A stretch of 64,000 nt of DNA from Prostheceraeus crozeri. Its lineage: Eukaryota; Platyhelminthes; Polycladida; Euryleptidae. This document shows, in pieces, positions 22,533-33,882 of this stretch. Position numbers and translations under genes: made by a program. Numbering within the stretch: the stretch's first letter is position 1; the number at the start of each line of letters is the position of its first letter. The stretch covers positions 186,001-250,000 of the forward strand of contig CAJQUW010014718.1 of the NCBI GenBank assembly GCA_907163375.1, given 5' to 3'. Under the pieces are notes generated by a model that was not told the origin of the DNA, did not search any database, and worked only from the letters and a program-made list of their open reading frames with translations.

Positions 22533-25407
22533 ACTAATCAGGGATTTTTCAAGCATATGTGGACCATGAAGTCTTTTAGCGAGCATGAGCATACATGCAC
22601 AGTGCAGTATTCATCCACTCTCCTACCAACGCAACGTGCTGCTTCGAAGTCCTGATTTCCTCTCTTTCTCATAACATCATCATCCGTCTAACCTTGCCAT
22701 CTGCCGTTTGTGATGCTGCTGACAAATAGGATTGTAAGCACTTTTACCGCAGTCCCCCAGGCAACCACCATCGGCTGAGTGAGCCATTATCGCCTCCTAA
22801 GTAGACAAGAGGGCGATGGGCGAAAAGATGATATTTAAGGGAAAAAATCAGCGCAACAAGTTGCGTGCAGTAGTTTAAAGAATGTCCGACTAAATGATAT
22901 TAAGGATGTGCATCATAATTCATCAAAAAAGTAATCATTACAACTGATGACAGTAGCTACCTGGAGTGAAGAGGCGGAAAAATAATCTGTCTTCAACTCA
23001 TGACGTTAATCTGTGTAAACAATTTTACGTACCGGAAGCTATGTGCTTCCAGGTACTGTATAAGCGAAAAACGAACTACTAAATAATTTTAAGGCAGTTC
23101 AAAATTCTTGTTTAAATCACATTATACTTACAAAAGTCAAATAACTGTATAAAAAACTGATCTCCTCTCCTCATGGAAGATGAATTGAAAAGGCAGTCGT
23201 TTCGTCAGAAATGCGAATAAGGTTTTATAAGATAGAGAGTATGAATGAAGACGATAGGCTTATTTTCAATCATAAGATCAAGGGATCTATTGCTATCTAA
23301 GATCCACCGAATCACGTTAAGGATTTTATTACGCGACTTTCTCATCTCGGTGTTCCACAAAAAATGCCTCATATTCGCGGGTTATGCACTACTTCATTTA
23401 CAAAATAATAGTAAGCTTACTAGTAATAACGGAAAGTAGAAGTAGTCAGATCATCGCGCGACCTTGCTTGCTAGTTCTCAAATCTCTTGTGTTATCGATT
23501 GAACCCATGGTTTGACGATGCAACATTTTTATAGAATATATCAGGCATGATTTTTATTTCCAACATCATCTATGCATTGAAATTTGATATTCATAAATAC
23601 TTCTGATGGCAATTAAAAGAAGAAGCATTGCCCTAATATTTCATAATTTTGGGACATGAGTAGAGTTGTTGACTGAGTTAATGGATCAGTAGAGCCTCTG
23701 TAACTATCATAATTGCGATTAAGAAAATGTTAACACATATGAGAAACTAACAATCCTCTTCCATCCTAACCGCGCCTCCTTGGTAACTTCCTTCTCAACC
23801 AACCCAATCATTCCACACTTCTAAGGTTGCCCAGACGACATCAGAAGTAGAGAACATTTAATTAAAAGATAGAAATGTTTCTCTTGTACAGTCGGTAAGG
23901 CAACGAAATTCTAACAGTTGGTGTAAATAAAACTGAATCATCAATGCATTAACATTTTATGACATTTGCTAAAATCATCGGCTTATCTGAAATTATGTAC
24001 ATGCTTGCAATCCTGCATTCGCAGTTGTGGAAAACATCATGAACGAAATAGCGCGCATCACTCTTCGAAGAGAATTTTCTGAAAAATGACAGTAGCATTT
24101 TGTAGAAATCATTTGGTGCGATTGGAAACCAAAAGAGGAGAAATATCATTGTAAAGATGCGCATAAACTGCATCCTGCGCAACTTTAATCTAACAATAAA
24201 TCTTAAACACGTGCATTCGTGACATGCTCAATATTTCATCTGCAGTGATAATTGGTTAGATCCATATTATGATAAACATCCATACTTTCTTGATGACTCT
24301 GACCAAAGGGCCATAGTACATGATGATCATCTATGTATAAACCATGGGAGCTTGTCATAGTATTATAAATCTAGTCAACGTGTCTTCTCATCTTGAATGA
24401 AAATCAAGAACAGGCTTGGAGCAACTACTTTTGCATTTGAAACATATTCTAAATCCAGTTTTTCTGGCATTTGTATTCGCATTTTGCACTTTCTAACAAA
24501 AGTATTTAACTTTTGCGTGCAAGCATATTCGTATACGTAATTTAACATTCGTGAAGAACGATGTGCATATATGTACAATATCTCTCCTCAAATAATGTGG
24601 GTTCCGCATGTGTCCGAAGGCAAACTGGCACATGCTCAGTGAACTTCATTCACAAGCAAAAATGTCCTCTTTCAAAAATGCTTCTTTCACAGGCGCTATA
24701 GCAGACATACTCGAGTTGTGAATCCATCCTATGGAGCACCATTTACTTTTTAAATCCAAACATGTCACACAACCTGCATTCTTAACTACGATGCATCATG
24801 GCATAACCATATTTATACTATTTACCGATAGATATACTGGTTGGGAATATAGTTACTGAAAATATCTTGATGCTCATAAAATTATTCTATAAGGTAACTG
24901 CAACGAATGAAAAGTTCAATACTTATTCTAAATTCATTTTCAAAACTGTTGGATTTCTCTCCAGACGAAAGATAAATTCATTTACCTGAAGAAAGAGCTG
25001 ATATGCTCATGCTTGAGGGTAAAAAGAAGATACACCAAACCCCATTTTATCTTTCAACAAAAAAATGTACAACTTACGGACTGTGGCTTTATCAAGAATA
25101 GAAAGGAGAGACTCATGCATTCAGTTATAACAATTGCAAAATTCAATCGTTACAAAATCAAATTCATGTATGTCTCAAATTCACGTAATTGGTGCCTAAC
25201 TGAATATGTGAAATAGCAATCATATCAAAAACTGACATGCTTATGAATTCATTGTCAATAAGCCGAAGTTAGAATATCATCGGATAATTTTTTTTGAAAT
25301 AAATCAGAATCGGAAAATCTGCTTAATGCGACTGGTAACTTTCATTAATTTTTAATTTCATAACTTTCAGGTGAGAAAGTTGGTGTTTGCAGAAAATCAT
25401 TACTCAC
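22533..25407. other. Intron of coiled-coil gene, nothing recognised
   Basis: Only short, unsupported open frames (for example 23245-23439 and 23949-24182) and no bounded repeats or RNA genes were seen. Confidence 0.4.
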
Positions 25408-25458
25408 CTGGTCTCGTGGAGTGTCTATAACGGATGGAATCGATGAGTCTTCGTCAGT
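25408..25458 (-). CDS. Seventeen-codon exon of coiled-coil host gene
   Basis: Minus-strand acceptor ATTACTTTCAG and consensus donor CAG/GTGAGT bound exactly 51 bp coding for TDEDSSIPSVIDTPRDQ, phase 0 at both ends. The peptide is acidic and polar and joins the serine-rich tail of the exon at 42307-42071 to the polar start of the 22269-22000 exon. It is therefore probably a linker between coiled coils. Small phase-0 exons like this are often skipped or included in turn. The intron before it holds the 10.5-kb Polinton and a LINE. Confidence 0.75.
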
Positions 25459-25994
25459 CTGAAAGTAATGGTTCATCTAATTCAAATTCATAGTTCGTCT
25501 AAAGATGAAATATGTGAACAAGTAACAACGTTCCTCTACCACACCTTGCATCACAGATTTTCATAATTAAGGATGTGAATGAAATAATATGTAACATAAA
25601 AATATAACAAATGAACTTATTAAATAAATAGTCTGAACTATATTGAACTATGTCTCAAAGCAGTGATGGTCAAACTGACTATTTAAACAAGTCAGCTCCT
25701 TGATTGTTCTGCGCATAAAATGCTACTCAGCGGAAAGTGCGTTTCTAGTTCAACTAAGTTGACTACTAACCGCAATAATACCAATATAGCCATAATACCG
25801 ATTGATAAGATTGATAAGATTGAAAAGATTATGCAACGTGTTAACAATAACTCAATAAAATCCCTTGTCAGAGAGATTTCCTTCATGATGTCGATGTTAT
25901 ATGAAGTAGATATACGCTGTATGTAAGAGTAACAAATTAAACAAAACAGCATGAATTGAAGTCCAATCAAAATAAATGCAGCTCGCATTTTGTT
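25459..25994. other. Intron between host exon and Polinton
   Basis: A 98-codon minus-strand frame at 25692-25988 codes for hydrophobic stretches. It has no initiation or splice context and overlaps a plus-strand frame, so it is taken as chance. Bases 25995-26000 are the TCTATA target duplication of the element to the right. Confidence 0.4.
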
Positions 25995-26000
25995 TCTATA

Positions 26001-26480
26001 AGTAGTGATCCCGTGTCAAAATCAAGGACAAAATGAGCAACGATGAGTCATCCCCCCTCTGGAAGGAAGGAAGGAAGGAGGAGCAGCAAGGGTAGGAATC
26101 TAGGAACGGCAGAGTTAGAAAAAGGTTGGTTTCGGACGTTTTGGGATGAGAAAGGCTGTATTTCGGCATGAAGGAGGGCTCAGATGGACAAACGGAGGGC
26201 AGATTCGGATTCTACGTGAAATTTTGGGTTAGGGAGGTTGTTTACAGCTCAATCGGAGAGAAAAAGTTCTGACCCCCCCTCTCTGGACGAGACTTCCAAC
26301 TTTGGTTCTAGATATCGTAGAAAGTCGTGCAATAACGCGTTTGAAAGCTAAGAGTGAGACGAATTCAGTGGAAGAAACGGCGTGTCTCTACGTTCGCTCG
26401 TTGAGGTGTGAGAGTGACTTTAAAATTTTTGCCCATCACCGAAAAAACGACAGTTAGAATTTTTATGAAAATGGCTCTAG
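26001..26480. repeat. Left terminal inverted repeat of the Polinton
   Basis: It matches the complement of about 35925-36516 over its whole length with substitutions and indels. Shared words include GCAACGATGAGTCATC, GGAGGGCAGATTCGGATTC, CTTCCAACTTTGGTTCTAGA and GCGTTTGAAAGCTAAGA. A GGAA microsatellite (26058-26078) and a C-rich/CT stretch near 26273 lie inside. The inner limit is soft; the similarity fades after the ACGACAGTTAGAA word near 26460. Confidence 0.88.
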
Positions 26481-26702
26481 CGGGTGATTAAGCCTCCGAA
26501 GCTCTCTTGATGAAAACGAATCGTGCAATCATCATGTTTCAATGTATTGACTTCAGGTTCCATGGTTGAGTCTATTGCTAAACATCATTTTTGCCTAAGA
26601 CGATTTCAATAACGCGTTACAATTGTGCGTGCACACATCGGGAACTCTAGCTCGTCTGTGATTGGACGAGAGGTCTCATCCATTCACCGCTTAGGAAAAT
26701 CT

Positions 26703-26736
26703 TATAAAAGGCAGTATACCAGCTCTGCTCTTCACA
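26703..26736 (+). promoter_or_regulatory. TATA box and initiator of the Polinton's forward transcript
   Basis: A canonical TATAAAAG at 26703-26710 is followed by a TTCACATT initiator-like word whose A (about 26734) lies 31 bp from the first T of the box, the spacing used by RNA polymerase II. A strong splice donor, CAAG/GTGAGT, follows at about 26750, which fits a short untranslated first exon leading into the polymerase gene. No other upstream motif was recognised. Confidence 0.6.
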
Positions 26737-26749
26737 TTTATCTTTCACA

Positions 26750-27630
26750 AGGTGAGTGTCGGTGAGCTCCTGCTATCAGGTTGTTTTGACTTGCTATCAA
26801 GTTGAATAGTCTCTTGCTATCAAGAGATTCACTTCTGCTCATAAAACATATCATCGCTGTAATACCTCCTTTGCTCGAGCGTTCCTTCGGGACGGCGGGT
26901 ACTGTCGTAGAGGGATTGCGTTGCACGGGTTGTTCGTCGTTTCTTAGATCGAAACCTCTGAACCGTTGCTACGTGACTCTCAACGTGAACTCGAACGCCT
27001 CTACGTGGGCTCGAACGCCCTACTCAACGTGACGCTTTCTCTCGCCAGGTCAGAGTACTTCAGCCATTCGACAAAGGTTAGTCTTTATGATATGGAGTAG
27101 AGTGAAATGTAATTCATTAGATGTAACTTCAATGATTGTTCCCATTATGAACGTTTACTACGCAAATGAAACGATTCTCATCTTTCCTTTTCAGTGATTG
27201 AAGTCTTACAATTCATTACCTACTATTAACTATCCGTCATGGAATTTGCAAAAATTGAAATTTATCGCATATTTGCTGAGATGGAGAAGGCCATCATCGA
27301 GCAATGTCAGTATTTGTATCAAGGTTGACTCACTCCATTACTAACATCATTAGGGTGCACATCTCATCTAAGCGTAAATCAAGACCTGTCACCTCACCTC
27401 TTTTATTCATTTTTAAACCGAATCCAAAATTTCATTGTGGCACTCTGCTTATCTTTGCTGACATTCTTTTTCAGTGCATGAATGTATTCGTAATGGGGAA
27501 CCCGTCCCCCAAGGGATCAATCGGGGAAGTCTATGAGCGGCTTGGCAAGTGTAAATATCTTTAACATCCCATGTTCAGGCTGTTTCAGATCCTCTGAATC
27601 ATCCTTGTCTCAATCTCTAATCTATCTTTC
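26750..27630 (+). other. Spliced leader region of the Polinton's forward gene
   Basis: Several short open stretches are each preceded by a pyrimidine-rich tract ending in CAG (near 27195, 27475 and 27640) and some are followed by donor-like GT words, as in a multi-exon 5' part. One stretch encodes a plausible segment with NPSPKGSIGEVYERL. This suggests that the transcript is spliced by the host machinery. The exact exon chain cannot be fixed by eye. Confidence 0.45.
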
Positions 27631-27639
27631 CTCTCTACA

Positions 27640-30600
27640 GATATGGCCAAGATGAAGAAATGGGAAGAAGCTGCGAGGCGGAAGTACCGCGAGGAACTTC
27701 CAACTCCTTTCTCGAGCACCGTCATCGCCCCACCACCGCCTGCTCCGCTCCGTGCACCAGTCCCTGCTCCCCGTCACCACGTCCCTCCAACACTGAAGCC
27801 CACGACCCTACCACCCTCGTCCCGTGTCCCACTCCTGCCTCCTTCTCGACCATCAGTGTTGCCGGAGATAAATTCCTTAGATGGATAGCAACCGTGATTG
27901 GGAAATAGGGGGATAAGACTTCAAACTTGAAATTATGATCATGTTACTAATCTCCTTTCTCTCTTTCTCAACAGATCTGGCGACGGTTCTCCTGGACGGC
28001 GACGTTCCCTCCCGCCCCATCATCATCCCAGTATCGCCACCACCACCACCTGCAGCAGCGGCCGAACTCCCTCTCCTCTCCGTCAAGTCGGTGGAGCGTC
28101 TGTTAGAGGAGGAGTTGGAGATAGTGGGAGAGGAGAGGGAGATTGATGTCGAAGTGGAGAAGGAGGACTTTCGATGCCAGCGGTGTGACAGGGTCTTCAC
28201 CAAAGCCTTCAACTTAAGACGTCATACCGCTGGCAATGCCTGCAGAGGAGGAAATCGCCGACCGATCCCTCAACGACCCAAGTGTGAAGGTTGTGGACGC
28301 ACGTTCTACAACAGCACCAACTTGCGAGTCCACATCGAAGGCGGATCCTGTGGCAGTGTGAGGCAACCACCGACAACAACAGGTAGGAAGCATCCCTCAC
28401 CACCCGTCGGCTTTTCCTGTTCTTCGTGTCGGAAGACCTTTCCCGCAGAGTTTGTTCTCTCTTCGCACACACTCCGTCACACACATTCCACTGAGCTTTA
28501 CACTGACAACAACGTCACTCTAAGGCTGAGCAAGTTCTCCCTTGAAAGGCTCGTTCGTGACTATGTAATGGAAAGCTCTGAACCTATACAGGATATTCAT
28601 CCATTCCTGTCAAATAATATAGGTTTAATTCATCAAATGTTGGTGAGTTTAGATAGGTTTTTGCTATAAGGCATGTTTTGCGTCTCTGCTCGTTTCAATA
28701 AAATAGATAGCAGTACGGAGAAGTAGAGTCCACTGTGACGATTAGGATAGCCTCCTATGCTGCTGATCTCATAGGTGATGTGAACGAGTGGATAGAGAGA
28801 CATGCCACCTATCTCACCAACAACGTGGAAAAGTTCCTGGAAAGAGACAGCGGAATGGTCTTTGATGGGATCGAGAAAGTAGACATTAAAATCAATCTCT
28901 TAGAAAATTTGTAAGGGAGCGGTTGTTTCACCCTCCCCAAAGCACTGGCTGACAAAAAGGCTGTCATCAATGTAGAGTGTCAGTCCCAGTGTTTCAAGTA
29001 CGCCGTCCTCTCCGTACTTCACTATGATGATATAAGTGTACATCGTGAACGAATCACTCACTATCGTGAATGGGAGGATGAGCTTAAGTTTGACGGGTTA
29101 CATGTCAACACACTAGACTTTAAAGGCATCGCCCAATTTGAAAAACTTAATAACATTAAAAAGGTCTGAAAGGCGTTTGGTATAATAACCGCCAAAGTAA
29201 CTTCGACCGGGTTGTCAATCTCCTTCTAGTGTATAGCGACAACCACCCAGAATGGCATTATTGTGGAATTCCTAAAATTTCAAAGTTGTATCGCCACCAA
29301 CAAAGTTATGATAACAAACATTATTACTGTGATCGCTGCACACGGCGCTTTAGGATAAAACCATTTTTTGAACAGCATTACGAGTGGTGCTCTCGGGGTG
29401 AGCTTCAAATGGAACTGATGCCCAAAGATAAATTTTATAGATATGAAGAAAAAGGCAATGAGCTGAGTCCCATTTGTGTCATTTATGCAGACATTGAATG
29501 CTATGTTGATAGTGAAGATCAAACTCACCAACCTGCAGCCATTGCCTGTTATGAAGTTTGAACTATAGGAACCAAAATAAACTGCATGTGTGGCAAGGTG
29601 AAGACTGCATCTTAGAATTTTTAAAATTTTTAGATAAAAAAGCCCGTTTTCATCAACGCCATGAAACGGAGCTCACTAGGAAACCCATGTGTTTCACAGA
29701 AGTCGATAAATTAGAATTTGATAGGACCACAGAATGTTCCCGCTGCTGTTCATCCTTTGATGAGAAGTAGCATAAGAAAGCCATCTCAGTGGAAAATTTA
29801 GGTCTGCCTTGTGCAGTAAGTGTAATTTCTCACTTAGGATAAAACGGCGAACGCTCCCCGTCATCTTTCATAACTTTAAATGTTATGATGCGCATATTCT
29901 TCCTTGCCATGGTCTAGGACATATGAAGTCATGGTCGATGAACGTCATAGCGCAAAGTAAGGAAAAATTCATGTCTCTGTCGGCCAAAGTCCGAGTTGAC
30001 AAGACGAAGGAGGGGAAACCTGTCTTTTATGATGTTAAGTTTATGGACAGTTTCCAGTTTATGTCTTCTTCCTTAGCCACTTTGGCTAATAATTTAGACT
30101 CTCTTCCCCTCACACAAAATTTAAAGAAAGACTATCCTACTATTAGTGACAGTCTCATGCGACGGAAAGGGTGTTTCCTTATAGTTATTTTAGTTCAATG
30201 GACACATTGAAAGAAACATCCCTTCCGCCCATTGATAAATTTAAGAACGATTTGACGGGTGAGGACTGTTCGCCTGATGACTATAGGCATGCACAGCAGG
30301 CATGGCAAGAATTAGGTTGTCACTCGTTTAGTGACTATATCCTTGCCCACTTAAAATTAGATGTTTTGCTCTTAGCCGATGTCTTTGAGGCTTTTAGGAA
30401 AGTTACACTGGAGCAGGACGCGTTGGACCCCGTCCATTACATTAGTTTACCGGGGTTGTCCTACCAGTCAGCTTTTAAAATGACAAGTGAACAAATACAT
30501 TTATTAGACGATCCCGAAATGTACACCATGTTTAAACGCGGAATCCGAGGTGGACTGACGTTTGTCACCAAGCATGTTGTCAATGAAAAAGTCGATGGTG

Positions 30601-31970
30601 AATTTGACACCCACCTGATGTACATCGACCAAAATAATTTATATGGAAGTGTACTGTCGAAACCTTTGCCACAATCCCACTTTGCTTGGCTTGAACCCCA
30701 TGAGGTTGAACACTTTTCCAACCTCCAGCACATTTTAGGACTGGAAGAGGAGGCCGACATAGGTTATTTGTTTGAAGTCGACCTCACCTATCCAGACTGT
30801 ATTACGAATAAGACATCAGACTTTCCTCTTGCTCGGGAGTCTGGTATAGTGACTGAAGATATGTATTCTCCCTTCATGAAGCAACTAAAATCTAAGTATG
30901 AAGGATAAAATAAAATGAAATATCATCCTGCTAGAAAGCTGCTGCTCACCCAGTATGATAAAGAACATTGTTCATTACAAAATTCTCAAATTTTATTTAA
31001 GGATGGGCATGCAGTTACAAAAAGTGCATAGGGTGTTCAATTTCATCAAAAGGCCTTTTTGAAGTCTTACATAGATTTTAATAGCCAGAAATGTGCTGCC
31101 TCCAAGAATCCTTTTGAAAAAGATTTCCTCAAATTTAAGAACAATTCCCTCTTTGGTAAAACCATGGAGGATGTAAGAAAACGCATCAATTATAATTTGG
31201 TCACTCATCCTGAGGTAGCTAGAAAAATGCATCGTTCGCCACTCTTTGTATATGCTGATGCCATTACCGAAGATCTGGCCGGCATTAAGATGATAAAACC
31301 AAAAGTAGAGTTATGCAAACCCATCTACATAGGTGAAGCCGTTTTAGATCACTCCAAGCTTGAGACGTACAACCTCTACTACCACACCATAAAATCATGC
31401 CCACTCATCCATCATGCAGAATTGGTAGGCCGGGATACTAATACCTTTTCCCTCGCACTCACCACTAGGAAAGGAGTCAGCAAGGAAGATATTCTGCACC
31501 AGCTAAAGCCACACTTTGATATCTCCAACTATCCCACAGAGCATCCGCTTTGTTCGACCTTAAATAAAGCAAAGCTCGGTTGCTTCAAAGATGAATGCGG
31601 CGGCAATGGGATAGAAGAGATGATCTTGCTTCGCCCCAATATGTACTCTATGAAGTTAAAATCATCAGAGCCTTCCATAAAACGGGCGAATGGCATCTCG
31701 AAGTCCATCGTTAGGAAAATGACACATAGAGACTATCGAGATGCTATAAATTCAACTAAAATAAGTTCAGTCAATATGACGATTTTAAAATCAAAGGTAC
31801 ACGAAGTCACGACAACAACGTTTAGGAAACGGGCGCTCTCTGCTTGGGAAGACAAGCGATGCTGGATGAGTCCTAACCACTTATTACCGTATGGCCATCC
31901 AGACACACATCTACCTCCACCCAAGAGACAGAAACTTTCTCTTCCTCCGTCCGACGATGTATGATGATGT
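27640..31970 (+). pseudogene. Zinc-finger plus protein-primed DNA polymerase B gene of the Polinton, broken
   Basis: Order of parts: a proline-rich segment (27.70-27.85 kb), an acidic segment, three C2H2-type fingers (for example CQRCDRVFTKAFNLRRH and CSSCRKTFPAEFVLSSH at 28.1-28.5 kb), and a conserved polymerase-family segment around 28.7-29.2 kb. The exonuclease motif with IYADIECYVD lies near 29.5 kb, the palm motif A segment YIDQNNLYGSVLSKPLP near 30.6 kb, and the C-terminal thumb region to 31.96 kb. This is the PolB type found in arthropod Polintons and bidnavirus-like polymerases. It would replicate the element from protein-primed ends. The gene is broken in about eight places and cannot be functional. 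N-terminal fingers on such polymerases are common in arthropod copies. Confidence 0.88.
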
Positions 31971-32109
31971 ATCCTTCCTCTCTGTTGTGGTTGATGTTTT
32001 GTTTTTCTCTCCATAGCGTTTTCTATAGGATGTTGTAAGTGAGTGCCTTGTAACATGCGTCCAACTCCTGATCACAACATATCATCGATGGGGTATCCAG
32101 TGCTTTTGC

Positions 32110-32195
32110 TGACTTTTTTTCTCTCTGCACAGCAGTGACTTTGTTTTCTCCCTGCACATGAGTGACTTTGTTTTCTCCGTGTATAGTACTAACTA
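32110..32195. repeat. Three-copy 26-27 bp tandem repeat in the Polinton
   Basis: The word TGACTTTGTTTTCTCCCTG is repeated about three times with small changes, each unit ending in a GCACAG/GTATAG-like word. It lies just downstream of the polymerase gene. Confidence 0.7.
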
Positions 32196-32329
32196 TGTGT
32201 GACTGTGATGAAATGTCTTTCATTCAATAACATATCATGTACAGACTGTCCCGTTTTTCTTTTGACATAAAGATGGGATTCTCACTCAATAGACAGAAGT
32301 AAAAGTTTTGATCATTTTGTCAGATGGGT

Positions 32330-32770
32330 AGGGTTAGAAATAAAGTTAATGATTGTGAAGTTTGAATTTATGTTAGAATCATTTTAGAGTTTGCAAGATA
32401 GGTAAAGTATAAAATAAAGTGACAAGCATTTCAATGTTTGTAAGATAGGTGAAGAATAAAATAAAGTTAGAATCATCTCATTGTTTGTAAAGTTAGAAAT
32501 AAAGTAGTTGTTTGTAATGTTAGGAATAATGTCATTCACAAATGGTTAAGTTAATAAATGTACTATACACTAATGGTTAACATTCACTTGTGTTATATAA
32601 AACCCTAAATCCAACCGTAGGTAACCCTATCCCCATAGATTATGGACTTAAGCAATTTATAGGTAAAGTATAAAATATAGTGACAAACATTTCACTGTTT
32701 GCAAGATAGGTAAAGTATAAAATTCAAGCCATAACCATGTCAGAGTTTGTAAGTTAAAAAGTTAACATCC
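32330..32770 (+). repeat. Degenerate array of GATAGGTAAAGTATAAAATAAAG units in the Polinton
   Basis: Words such as GTAAAGTATAAAATAAAGTG, GTTTGTAAGATAGGTGAAG and GTTAGAAATAAAGT recur irregularly at 32335-32530 and again at 32660-32765. Many contain AATAAA, so the region downstream of the polymerase gene is dense in plus-strand polyadenylation signals. A terminator role is inferred, not shown. Confidence 0.55.
32564..32652 (+). promoter_or_regulatory. TATA-containing module, copy 1, in the Polinton
   Basis: This and 34410-34491 are direct copies of about 85 bp with a near-identical core of 26 bases. Both read ACACTAA(T/C)GGTTAAC, then a (T/C)ATATAAAACCCTAAATCC core, then CAACCGTAGGT(A/G)ACCCTA and GATTATGGACTT. 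The TATATAAAA word (32594-32602) followed by a conserved stretch where transcription would begin suggests a promoter. No plus-strand gene follows it, so the target is unknown. Confidence 0.5.
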
Positions 32771-33114
32771 TCAAGTTTCCAACGAATGTAACATGAAAAT
32801 TTCTTCGGCTTAGGAAACATCAACCACTTTGCTGACTCATGTCTATAAATAGCTCTGACTCATGAAGTGGTAAAACACCAGTCAGTTAGATAAGAATCTA
32901 ATCAGTCTTGTTCAACCTTTTCACCGACACGTGTGTGGGCGTGTCATTCAACATCGATGGCGCCTCACGTCAGACAGCGTGACCTTTTCACCGACAAGTG
33001 TGTGAGCGATAGTTCATTGCGATGACTCATTCAAAACACATCATGTGATTAACACGATTCTATTAACTGTGACTCATACAGATAACGCATTAAAGCTTTA
33101 ACAATGTCAGCTAC

Positions 33115-33882
33115 TTAACTGATATCACGTAAACCAGTCATGATACAATGTCCGTTGTGAAACACTGCAATATGTACAGGATGCCACTTCCGAATCAGAG
33201 CAGCAAGAAAGAGTTCAGTTTCATAAAATATACAATGATTACTGGTTTTAATGTTTGCTAGATTCACTAACATCTTCAATTGAACAGACACTACTATATT
33301 CTTCAATGTCAGGGGGCTGAGGAGTAAATGAGGCATGAGTGTTGGCATTTTCTTGACGACTTCGTAACACATGGACTGCATCACGAAATGAGAAAGGTTT
33401 CCTAGGACTTGGATTTTGCCGCAGCGAAAGATTTGAAGATCTCGACCGTTGCTCATGCGAATGACCAACATTTGTGGACGACCGCGATGATACACTGAAT
33501 CGGGGAATGGGTATGCGACTGTTCTAAATCGATGTCTCTTCCGAGATTTATTTCGCGCATGGCGTTGATGATGCGGATGGGGAGCATGATTCACAAAAGC
33601 CATGAGGGTTTGGTGAACTTCCCTTTTATACTTTTCCCATGAGGGTCTTGGAATCACGATGTAGCAGTGATCATTATGTAGAATCATCTCTTGAATGCGA
33701 ATAAATACAATGCCTTCTCCCAAACTAATCACACGACATGAGTTGGATAGGATAGCGCGATGCAACCTTCGTAGTTGAAAGCGTTCTAGAGTTATCTGAA
33801 GTTGACGTTTCATATCATGAAATGTAACACACAGACTTTTCCATGATACATGGAGCCATGCTGATAATTTCCACATGATCAT
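33115..33882 (-). CDS. TBP-like (TATA-box-binding protein fold) protein encoded by the Polinton
   Basis: An open 255-codon minus-strand frame. Residues 137-255 show the two-repeat pattern of TBP. Repeat 1 has LVIRMSNGRD then IFRCGKIQVLGN (151-162) and a helix ending in YEVVKKM. Repeat 2 starts LKNIVVSVQL (193-202), has FYETELFLAALIRK (219-232) and VFHNGHCIMTG (240-250). Human TBP has IFSSGKMVCTG and IFVSGKVVLTG about 90 residues apart; here the spacing is also about 90. SYEPELFPGLIYR of TBP lines up with FYETELFLAALIR. Residues 1-130 are basic, with a HPHHQRHARNKSRKRHR stretch, and are not recognised. TBP-like proteins are known in some large DNA viruses; I know of none in Polintons. The function would be promoter recognition. 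The frame is open over its whole length. The family call is mine by eye. Confidence 0.7.
   Translation of the reverse strand: MIMWKLSAWLHVSWKSLCVTFHDMKRQLQITLERFQLRRLHRAILSNSCRVISLGEGIVFIRIQEMILHNDHCYIVIPRPSWEKYKREVHQTLMAFVNHAPHPHHQRHARNKSRKRHRFRTVAYPFPDSVYHRGRPQMLVIRMSNGRDLQIFRCGKIQVLGNLSHFVMQSMCYEVVKKMPTLMPHLLLSPLTLKNIVVSVQLKMLVNLANIKTSNHCIFYETELFLAALIRKWHPVHIAVFHNGHCIMTGLRDIS

Noticed and set aside
25692-25988. 98-codon minus-strand frame with membrane-like hydrophobic stretches
   Set aside because: A/T-rich sequence gives hydrophobic codons by chance; it overlaps a plus-strand frame and has no promoter or splice signals.
32844-32887. TATAAATA and TCAGTT as a further Polinton promoter
   Set aside because: The spacing (about 40 bp) is longer than usual and no plus-strand gene follows.
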